From Siderastrea siderea (Eukaryota > Cnidaria > Anthozoa > Scleractinia > Rhizangiidae): a DNA stretch of 64,000 nt. Below, one piece after another: positions 10,404 to 22,400 of the stretch. The notes under the pieces were generated by a model. It was not told the DNA's origin and did no database searches. It saw only the letters and a list, made by a program, of their open reading frames with translations. A program made the position numbers and the translations under genes. The stretch covers positions 36,804,301 to 36,868,300 of the forward strand of contig OZ034969.1 in NCBI GenBank assembly GCA_964030785.1. The letters are read 5' to 3'. The first letter of the stretch is position 1; each line of letters starts with the position of its first letter.

Positions 10404-13400
10404 TGATTGCTCACACATTTACAAACATTACATTAACAGTGTTATTATTACACTACTTACAGATATTATTTGCACAAAACTAACTTCTAACAATACATTA
10501 CGAACTACAGTTACAATACAATGTAAGTTAAACCTTATTAGAAATAAAAGAAAAAAAGAACTTACAAACACTAGCCTATCTTATACCCTATAGAAAATAG
10601 TCCCCGTAGCATTTAAAACAAATATTTTTTAGGAGAGTAATATTGTATAATTAAGGAGATCGAAAGAAAAAAATTACTACTAACAGGGTCAAACCAGGAC
10701 TGAAAAGTTAAATTTGATTCAATTTTTTTTATATAGATTTTTAATTTGAAAGGTGGCCGAGGAGAGGTTTCCATTTCTCTGATGAAGAATTAGGATCATT
10801 TTTTTCAATTTCATAGCTTTTGTTCATGAGATGCAAGAAGTGCGAAAGATTAGGGATTTCGTTTTTTAATTTACAGACCCAGATACAATATCTGCTCATC
10901 AGACAAGAGAAATTAATTTGCAACTTTGCATTTGAGGTGTCTGGCTTTAGGCCGAGAGCAATGGTCATGTCTAATTTATTCCCTTTTTGCGTACATAGGG
11001 ATGTCTGAAGCCATTTAAAAAAGCTTTCCCAAAAACGAGTGGTCTGGTTGCAATGCCAAAAAAGGTGGAGCAAAGTTTCTGTTTCCTTTTCACAAAAGGA
11101 ACAGCGGTCACTGTCTTTGACGTTAATTTTATACAAAAAGGAGTTTGTAGGTAGACGTCGATGAAGAAATTTAAATTGAAATATTATTAGTTTGGTACTT
11201 TTTGTGCAAATCTTTGTAGATTGAAAAGCTCTTTTCCAGTCAAATTCACCTTTTTCCAAGTCGCAATCTTCGTGCCATTTCGCCTGAGAAGTTTCCGGTG
11301 CTTCGCTTTTAGTTGCAACTAGAATTTTGTACGTTAAGTTGCTGGGTTTTTTTGCCTTGAGGAAAATTTTAATGAATGGTTCAATCTCATCTTTTTCGGG
11401 GCTATCTATGTTTTCTTTGAAACGTTTTCTTAGATTCTTCAGCGTGGCAATAATCCCCCCGAATGCTAAAGGGCAGGCTTTGAGTCCGTATTTATTCTGA
11501 AATTCTTCATAGGAGAGAGGTTTGTTTGCGTCTTTCATGAGAGACCTAATGGTCGATATTCCATTTGCAAGCCATTCTCGAAAATAGATGGGTTTGCTGT
11601 CTATTCTGATAAGAGAATTATTCCAGAGAGGCTGTGATTGATAATGTTGTAAGGAGGAGATATTGTCAGTGTAATTAACCTCGGACCAGATCATCAGAAT
11701 TTCATTAATGAAGATATTGGTAGATGAGAAGTGATGCTTGATATCTGTTTTGTTTAAATTTCCAAGAAAAACAGCTTCTCCGCCATATCTTCCAAGTTCT
11801 CGTTCAAAGAAAAGTTTCCATTTTCCTAAGTTTGTTTTGTCAAGATATTTTTTAATCCAAATAGTTTTCAAAGATTTATTAAATGAGAAAAGGTCAATCA
11901 TTTTAAGCCCACCATTACTGTAATCGTTAATCATAATGTTTCTTTTAATTTTATCGGGTTTCCCGTCCCAGAGGAAATGATAGAAAGCTCCATTCAGTTC
12001 TTTGATAGCCTGGTGGTTTGTTGGGAGAGGGGAAAGAACATGAACAAGCTGTGAAGCAATTAGGCTCTTTAATATAGCGATTTTTCCAAGTAAGCTTAGC
12101 CTTCGGTACTGCCAGTTTCTAAGTAAATTTGTCACCAAGGTTGTGGCATGACCTCAGCGACTATTCTCCATTTTTTCAAAGCATCTTTCGGGTTGTAATG
12201 ACAAAGAAGAAAGCAGGTGACAGAACTCATTTTTACCTTAGATGTATTTCCTTGCATTGCTCCTTTATTTAGGCCACTTGTGCCTATATGGGTAAAGTGG
12301 ATGTGCGCATAAGGGTACCCAGCAAAGAAAACATTATTTGAGTAAAATAATAAGTAGGCCAATTCATTGTTATGAAGTTCATCCAAACGTCTTGGTACCA
12401 TTGTAGTTCGGTGTTTTTCGAGACAAAACATTTATTTATGACCTCTATTCACTTTTGTAAATGTTGCCATCATTATCCACCTTTCTTAATGACCACTATC
12501 CGACCACACATTTTACACTACAGCATCGAATAGTAGTAACAGAAGCTCTTTCGTTTCCTTTCTTGTTTTTGTTTTCTTTTGTTTTGTTTTGTTTTTTTGT
12601 AAAATAATTCGTTCATCTCTCTTTCAGTTGGATAAAGCCCTGAAGAAAATAGTGGTAAATGCCAGAGAAAAATTGAGAATTTTGGGAGCAGTCCATGATT
12701 TGAGCCTGTCCCTGTTAATGGAAAACCTCGTGTTAACCATCGGTAAAGCCATGAAGACAAGTTCACATAAAGCAAATTTTACAAATCAAGAAACTGCTTT
12801 TCAGGAAAAGGTATTTGACATATTGAGTATAACATATGGTTTAATTTTTTTTTTCAATTTGTCTGTAATATCTCACCCACACCAAGCCTTAGCAGGCTGA
12901 AAACCTATTGCGTTACCGGACTTCAACATCGGTTTAGGCACGCACGTTGCTTCCTGGAATGTACTGACTTCAACGTGGTTTTTTAACCCAAGGATTTTAC
13001 GACCTTCTAACTTGAGAGAATGTTGTATTTCCCTAAAGAACTCAATAGGTTTAAGATGCATTCTTTTTGTCAGGTAAAGCTGAAAATGGCTGTCAAGGTA
13101 TTGACGAAACTCGCACCATGTGACTAGTAGGTTTATTGAAGAACGGTCCTTTCTAATTCTCTCAAAAAATGCATAATAACTGTGTAAGATATAATATTCA
13201 AATTTATAACGTGCTCATCACCCTTATGTTTAAAGTAATAAAAAAACCTGTGCCCTCAGTACATCAGCGATTTATTTGTAACTGATAAGAAAACGCACAA
13301 ATAAAATTGAAGTTAAAGAAAAGTGTAAATATTTCAAACACTGACTTATGGCAAGCATTCTATGAGGTACCTGGATCAGATACACTTGAGGCAAAATGGG

Positions 13401-16400
13401 ATAAACTTGGAGGAATTTATTATCACTTGAAGCGTTCAGACGAGGTTTTGGGAAGTTTCAGGTTAATAATTTAGCTAGCAATATGATACAAAAACGATTT
13501 TTTTTCATGTAGTCCTGACGCAGACGTTTACATTACTGTGCTATGGGTGGGGAGGAGAAACTCTTGTAAAATTCATTCTTATTTATAGTTTTTGTTTGTT
13601 TACGATTCAGTATCCCAGTGTAACAGACATAGACTTTTACACTTGAATTAAGTTATTATTGCTGCAAATCAACAATTACGATCACATACAATTCTATTGA
13701 AATACTATTAACTGGGATAAACTCATACCCATTACATTTTCATGTGGTTGTAGTTTTATTGTAGTATGGTGAAAAAGAGCTTGAAACAGAGCAGTGAGCC
13801 AGACCAATGAGCAACAATTTCGGAAGCCGCTCATTCTTTTTTCTAACGCAGTGTTTTTCTCACTCAGAACATCAACCGCACGGAGACTCTCCTATTCCTG
13901 AAGGATCTACTGATGCAGGGAATTCGCCAGTCACTGAAAACATCCGCAGGGAACAAAACAGTCACTTCAAAATATCTCAGCGTGACAGTGCTGTCTATAC
14001 ACATAAACGACGTTTACAACTTGAAACTGAATGTACACCGAAGCAACTTAATGATCCCAGATCTCAGGATGGTTTTGAAGGAAATTACGAATGACAGCAG
14101 CCCACTGTTTTTAGAGGTAAAATGACTGATATTTTTTAAATATGCATTCTGTTCGTTACACTTTCAGACTGTTTCATTTTTTTCAGCCACATATTTTTTA
14201 ACTCACTGGTGGCAACAACACGTCAACTCAAAATGGTAAAGGCTTTGACATCTTTCGACGTAAATAAACCGTGATTTTAATTATTTAAATTTGCCGTATT
14301 TAAAATCGTGCACAAAATCCTTGGGGTAAACACAAAACAAAGGACCAGAAATTAATACATTTAAGTGAGGTCTTCGAAATAAAAGTTGAACAATACTTTT
14401 AAAACCATACTCGCTAAAAAGGTATGTTCGGATCAAGTCCACCGACATTTTTTTGAAATGTCAACTATTAAACAAGCGCCTAATAGAGATGTTTCGCATA
14501 AAGTCACTCCATGTGATAATGATCCACTATTTCAGTGGATTTAGTAGAAATACCGAGGAGGGTAGCTTGTCTTTTTTTCAAAGGACGTGAACAAATCTTT
14601 GTTCGGCAGAATATTTAATTGATGTTTTATTGACTTTCCTTTGGCTAAGAAAATACCCATGCATTGATACTTTAGCTTTGTTCTTTCACGTTAGCCGATC
14701 AATTCTTCGTAGTGCCGTTCCCTTTTCGTGGCGCTTTTTCTCGGGGCAGGTTGCGTGCCCGTTCATAGCGGAGTGGGATTTGATGAGGGGGATATTGTTC
14801 GTCTTTTGACTCCTTTCCGCGCTGCACAGATTCAGCGAATGCCCAGATATGACGGGCTCGTGCACGCAATTTCAACCGCAAGCTTTCAAAATGCAACGTA
14901 ATCGCGGAGCACACAATTAAATATGTAGAAACCTATGAAGAAGGTGGTCTCAGCTAGTCGTTGTGGGACTAAGTACTTTTCTTGCGCAGAAGCACGTTGT
15001 GCTATTTAACACTATTACAACAGAGTTCCTGCGAAAGTGGAGTAGAGTAAACTTTAAGAAAGCATAAGATGTTTTGAAAGTATTTTTTTGTTGAAAGTCA
15101 ACCATGATTCAAGGGGTAACATGACTAAGAATACGGAATAAAGATGATTTGGCATGAGATAATACAAAACGGTTTATAAATAAAAATTGAAGGAGAATGA
15201 TTTACGGGCAATTAGAATAGCGCCTACATAATCGCTGTTTTCAAAAACTTTTTATCAACGTCCGCGAGTCGCGGCCTAGCAGTTAGTTTTTCTTTTTGGC
15301 CGATGCATGTTGCACGTTCCTTTCTGACCAAAACTGGTCTCCTGGGTATTTCTACTAAATCCACTAATAGTGGATCCTTAGCATATGGACTGGCTGTATG
15401 CGAAACATCTCTAATTCACTAGTTCGCAACACATTTGGTGGGCAACGTAGTTAAGGTGGCTTATTACAGTTTTTAAAAGAGATAGATAACCTTTTCAAAT
15501 CTTTATTTTAAAGCCAACAGGAGTTGGGTCATTTGTTACTACAACGGTTGAAAGAAATGATATTATCCTGGAAAAGAAATACGAGAAGCGTAGAAAATGT
15601 CAAATATGACAAACCGAGCGCTAGGAGGGGACTGAAAACTAGACTTTTTCCGCCACAGGACCCTACCTCTGTTATATTTGATATTTTCTAAGCTTATCGT
15701 AGTTCTTTTCCAGGATAATTTCATTTCTTTCAACTGTTGTAGCAACAAATCACCCAAAAGAAAACTACTGTTGGCTTTAAACTGAAGATTTAAAAAGGTT
15801 ATCTTTCTCTTCTGAAAACTGTAGTAAGCCACCTGAAAATGTTCGCCTCTAAAATGGTTGTCATTTTACAGATGTGGAGTACTCCTTTTAATCCTTTTTC
15901 CTGGGACAAAAGCAGTCAAAGAGTGACAACACATGTGGCAAGCTTAGAAGTCAGAGACGGTAACGGCAACCTAATACCTATCTCTGGACTGTCACCGGGA
16001 ATTACTATCTTAGTACCTCTTGGCCAACCAGCTCCTTACCATACAATTAAGTCACTTGGCAAACTTGGAGTGCTAAGGCATCACAATATCAGCGTTAAGC
16101 ATGAACATTCCATGGTTGAGATCTTGATAGTACCTCAAGACAGTCAGATCACTATCTCATATCTCAAAGTAACGCAACCCAATAAAGTATCACCGCGAAA
16201 AACGCCTTTGGAATGCAAACGTGCACAGGGAGAGTGGTTCCATAAAGGAAGCATCACTTGCAAAGGAAAAACTAATGTGACAATCTCCTTTATTGCATTC
16301 CATCCTGGTAACTACCCTCTTGAATCAGAGTTTCGTGTTCAGCAAAACAGGGAAGAGGATGTCCACGAAAACGAAGACCAGGAGCAATGCATCAGGATCA

Positions 16401-19400
16401 AGGAACCTCCTAGGCCACAAATAGAAAACGTAAACTACACGTTTACAGTTAGTGAAGCTGCTTGTCTTTTCTGGGACTTAAATGAAAGTAACTGGAGCAC
16501 TAAAGGATGTAAGGTACAAAATATGCATCGCCGTTTGTGTCTCTGTGCTTGTATCGTCTTTCCCGTGACTTAAGCTGGACACACCTAGCGTCTTTATACG
16601 CTCTTTGAAGTGAAATTGATCGCCAGGAATATCAGTTTTCCAATCACGGAACCGGGCACACTATCTAGGCAGTAGCCAGTGATATTTGCAAACAGCTGGC
16701 AAATGTAATTAGTCGAAACCTGAAATGTCAGATATCGGCAATTTAGATAGCTCATCACAGCAATCAGGCAAAAACTGCCGACATGTAGATGGAAGCAAAC
16801 CTGGTGATATGTGCTGATTGCCGTCAAGAGCGGTGCAAATCGCTTATTGTGACCCTGCTTGGGAAAATGTACCCACCTATCGACTTTTGTATCAAATATG
16901 CTAGTAAAATATCTGCCCACTAATAATCATCCCAAACGACCACTCTTGGTTCCTTAAACAAGTTGTAAATCAGTCGTAGACAAATGCTGATTATAGAACA
17001 CTCCTGAACTGCAATGTGTGTTGTTGTTTGTGCATGATTATCACATCTCCAAGAACACAACATTTGGTTAAAACAAAGGTCATCACCTACACTGTACCTC
17101 TACAATAACAGTAGCGATAATGTTAATGACTCCTTGCTGTCATTCAAAGGTAGAAGAAATAATCAGCAACTCCGCCCTGAAGTGTTCTTGTACTCACCTG
17201 ACCTCATTTGCTGGGGGACTTCTGGTACCGCCAAATGAAATCAACTTAAAAGAGGTGTATAGTGAGCTCCGATCTCCCGAAGACACCGGTAAATTTCTAG
17301 TCCTTGCAACGGTCGTAATCTGTTTGTTCATTTACGTGATTGCAGTTCTTTGGGCCAGGAGGTTTGACAACAAGGATAAGGCTGAGGTAAGACATACTGT
17401 ACAGTAGACTTACAGTAGTAGCAAAATTGTCTAGTAATGGATAACAGATACCTTTATTACAAGTACTAATTAATGCTAAGATCAAAGACGGAACTACCGA
17501 GATTGGCAGAAATATATGAACAAATGGCTGACTAAACAGAAGCAACTAGGAGGTGTTGTACATAAAGCCACTGTTGGGTACGGACTAATACCAAACTGGT
17601 CAACTCACTCAGAGCCAACACAATTACCTGCACCATGCCATATCACTAACAACACAAGGATAATAATAGATAAATAATAGAGAAAGGGCAGAAAAATCCC
17701 GGTAAGTTAACCAATTAGATCAATAACCAGAGACAGACCTGATGAAAAACCATGTACTTGACTTTTCACATTTAATCAAAAGGTCAACGAACGTCACAAA
17801 CTACAGTGGTTTTCCAGACGTCTCGCACACGAATACATTAGACACACACTGAGTCTCTTGGGTTTCAAACATTTACTAAGTTAGTTAAATTTGTAATCTC
17901 AAATTTGTAATCCTCAGGTCCAAGATACAGAACCTTTAGTTATCTGTGCTGCGTCAGAAACAGAAAGTCACAGATACGAGTTGACAGTAAATACGGGTGT
18001 CTGGCCAGGTGCAGGAACAACAGCTAACGTGTCTTTCATCATCTACGGCGTTGAAGGCAACAGCGGTACTCTAAACATGAATGAAAACGGTAGTACTGCC
18101 TCCAAACTAATCTTCACCCGAGGGACTGAACGAAAGATTGCAATCATTTTGAAAAAAGACATAGGGGAGATTTACTCACTACGTGTTTGGCATGACAACT
18201 CAGGCGATGCCCCTTCATGGTATTTGGAGGACGTAACCATTACAAATCCTAACTCTGGTAGCTGTTTGAAATTCGTGTTCGAGACATGGCTTAGTCTAGA
18301 GGATGAATCATACTCCAGTGAGGTGCTTCAAAACCCTGTCTGCTCCGGTCCAAAGATAACAACGACAGCTTTAAGGGAAGTGTTTTCCAATGGCCATCTC
18401 TGGTTGTCAATCATTACCAAAACCCCAGAAGACCCTTTTACCAGAGTACAAAGGATTTCATCATGCATTTGTCTGTTGTTCTGTACCATGGCTGCTAATG
18501 CTGCATTCTATTACTGGGGAACGCAATCACACCAAACCGTCAACCTAGGACCACTTAAGTTTTCTGCCAGACAAGCTATCGTCAGCATACAGAGCAGCAT
18601 TCTTATCTTGCCCCTGCACCTCGTCATTCTGTTGTTGAAGAAAAGCTCAGCACGTTTAGAAAGCGACCACTCTCGCCCATATCTTTGTTTGTTCTACATG
18701 ACAAGTATTCTGTGTGCGTTGATGGCTGTTGCTTCAGCTGCCGTGACCATTGCCTACAGTCTTGTGTGGGGAAGCGAGAAAAGCCAAGAGTGGATTTCTT
18801 CAGTCACCACCTCTTTTCTTCAAGACGTTCTAATCGTGCAACCATGCAAATGTCTTCTTCTTGCCTCTCTTGCGGTGATGTTTTCAAAATCCAAAGTAAA
18901 GGAGGCTTTTGCTTACCAACAAAGGGAAGGTGGGATGCCACAGAAGAAAACTCCGGCTATTTCAATGACGTCCAAGAAGTTATCAAAGCTAAGAATGGAA
19001 AGTGTCGCCAAAGCCAAACGACGTTTGTCCATTCGTCAAGCATGCTTCTATTCAGCATTTCTTGTGGTTCTTGGAGTGCTTTCGTATGGAAATAGAGACT
19101 CGGGACGATACTTTTTATTCAAATCACTCGACGATCATATTGGGAATTTTGAGAAGGTAATTGAACTTTGTGCATTTAAGAATTTCACCATTGCCTGTGA
19201 AAATTTAATTCACAAAAACACTGTACAATCAGAACAATGACTCCAACGTTGTTTACCTGAGCCAGTAGGCAACATAATTTTAAATTTCTCAAGTTTGGAC
19301 ATAATGATAGAGACGATCGGTTGGGATTCATCATTCGAACACACCTAGGTCATTGTATCTGTTAAAATCTATTCTCTGTAAGTTAAGGGACCAATTTGGA

Positions 19401-22400
19401 ACATTGGTAAGCTGACAATGTCCGTTTTAAACATTTTAGTTCTCTCCAAAATCAGGAAGATTTAAGACAGGATGAATTGCTTGGTTGTGTGCGATTCAGA
19501 CAAGGCAGAAAAATACAGTTATTGTTAAGGTCGGCAGGCACGGAGTGTGCATTTCAGGAAAAAGGCCCGTGTAACAGCCATGTTCTTGGGACCAAATTGT
19601 TTCAAGGAACGTTTGAACCGGCAAAAGTCTTGGAGAGCTAGTCGTTTTCTATTTGATTGAAACCGGAGTGCCCACCTTAAAAAAGGCAACTTTAAGGCTT
19701 CAAAAAAATAATTTTAACAGCTTCACTTCTCGTAGTGATTTTTTTTAGAAGTGAATTATTTCATTCACACAGGACTCCATTTCGTGGAGTTTAGGTGGAA
19801 ATAAGATGCAGAATTATGTTGTTGCCATAATGATTCTACATCCGAAAAGCTCAATTTACTGAGGTTGGAGTTCTTTGTGATTGACAACTTATTTCCCGTT
19901 CTGCATTTACATCACTCAGCTAGGCAAAAGCGTTTATAGCTAGACATTTTGAAACTGGAACCAAATCTTCCAGAGATTGATTGAAAGTGTCTCCTCAAGA
20001 CCCTCAAATTGCATTTTTACCTCGTGATTGCAGTAGCAACCAAGAGATTATGCGACAACATAAAGGGGTATTGGGCTCCAGGGCCCCAAGACGAAAAATT
20101 CGGGGCTCTAGAGCTCCATCGCTCCACTCCAGGGTTCTGTTTGACCAGAATGAGCATTTCAGTCCGGACTCTAAGTAGCGAAATCCATTAGGCTCCAGGC
20201 TTCACGACAAAAACAGGCCCCCAAAGACCCCCTTTAGGACCTTGATTATGGGAGAGAAACTTATTGGTAAAATACAAAACTTTCCTCGCAGGAATTACAA
20301 AATCTAACAAACAAACGAGCAAAAAAGTATCAACAACCACGAGATATCCCGGTCCGTGGGACGGTTATTTAGTCATAACTGGTTATCAGAGGACATGTCC
20401 AAACAACGTCCAGGGAAAACAGTACAGAGTACTAGTACTAAATGCAAAAGTACAAAGGGGCCTGGATGCTAGTGCAGTGCTAAAGGTACATGTTTAGACC
20501 GGTTTTTGTCAGATTCTTCCTCTTGGCTTGTGAAAGAGTTCGGATTTTCTTCACCTGTAGGAAATACAAACGCAAGCACAAACTGAACTAATGGCCATCT
20601 TGGAAAGGTGCTCCAAATGTGCATGCACATCTGGAAACCTCTTTGCTTGCATTGGCAACGTAACGAAATTCGTTTCTTTCGTGCATGTACATCTGCATTA
20701 TATATGGAAACTCTAAATTCGAAGAAATTCAAAAATTCAAAATTCCGACTCTCTGAACCCAGCCTGCATAAAAAAGGTGACACATTACAGGGACATTTAA
20801 TCGCAGACCCATAACCATCTGCAAAAACAAATTATTTCATGCACTTGCAAAATATCGTGAGGAGTTTTCGCATTCAATTACTTCATGGAACACCATCGAA
20901 CATTTACGTTAACATGTTTAGGCAAAAACAAACGACTCTCGATTACCCACAACTGAAAGACAAGAAAGTAGAGATATTTAATTACAAAAGAAAAAATATA
21001 AATAGAGATTGTCATCGCTTTGACAATATGAATATATCTACTAGTTTGAACCTGTAAATGTACTTGACGGAAGGTATTCAAAAAGTCGGACGCAAGGATG
21101 ACTACAAAACTGAGCATATTAGAGACATTTCATATCCTAGTTAAAACCAGATTGTAACACTAGTACAAATAAACGCATAGGACATCTACCAAATAAAAAT
21201 TAGCTGCTAAAAAATCAGACCGTTTACAAGGCTGTAGTAACTGTTTCATAAATCCCACATGGTCGTTCATGAGTGCTTATCAGGCTTGATCTTGATCAGC
21301 TAAATTAGGTAAATTACCTCTCGTATGAATTAAATTTCCTATTCAAGGCTGTTTTCACTCTGTTAAGTGCTGCGACGTTCCAAAATTGACAATTTAATAG
21401 AAGAAATATTTTTCTATTTACACGTGATGAATATGACGAGACTGTAGCCAAGTTGGTGATGTAAGTCGTGTTGGTTATTATACCCTTTTACTACATACCA
21501 AATGAGTGGATATTGTTTTCCATGCGCTCTGATTGGCTACTCAAACTGGAGATAGTATCTGCCATTCACCTCCCGGTATTTCTCTGGATTTAGTGCGCGA
21601 GTTTTCCCTCATTTCTCAGAAACCAAGGAACAATTTGCTGCCGGCCACCACTGGTTTGGCATGTACTAAAACAATTATTCACCTCAGTGTTGGATATTTA
21701 CCTCATCTCTTCTGGGCTCGGCAAATATCCACCGCTATTCACCTCCGCTTCAGTGAATAATTGGTTATTATCCAATAGTCCATCATGGAATAGTTGTTAA
21801 ATATCGATGATAGTGACGCATTTCACAAGACATACACAAATGCTTCCATTACATAACCAATGTCAATTCTCTTCCAGGTAACAGATACAAATATGTTCTG
21901 GAGTTGGACGAATGAGTCCCTAGTTCCCTATCTCTATTCCAGTCACCACCAATCTACTTATCAGGAGACTTCACTGGTGAGCGGCGAGCTCACGTCGACT
22001 ATGATTGGAATGTTACGATTACGTCAACTAAGAACAAGAGAGGGTCAGTAAAATCAGGCTACTGAATTTCAAGATCTGAGCTATTGATAACTATATTTAA
22101 AGTGAAGGTTTCACGTTATATAGTTTTGCATAACAGGTTGAAGTTTAATTTATTATGACATATAATTATTAATATATTTTTACTTTGCATAACAATCTGT
22201 CGACAACGGTTCCAGTTTTGCAAGAAATCCAAGAAAAATCCTTGTCAAAAAGCTAAATTGCCCCTGGAACACCATCCTGTGACTGTGTCAAACAGGGTCA
22301 CATAATGAGGCACTCTTTCTTAAACAGGGACAGCATTTACGGGGTGCAGTGCCACTTCCTAACCCAAGCTTCCATGAACCACCCTCTGCTCTTCCGCCCT

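Noticed and set aside
20264..20497. Possible extra polycystin exon in intron 8 (…WDGYLVITGYQRTC…)
   Set aside because: Exons 8 and 9 join in phase without it, and the second copy has no counterpart in its 333-bp intron.
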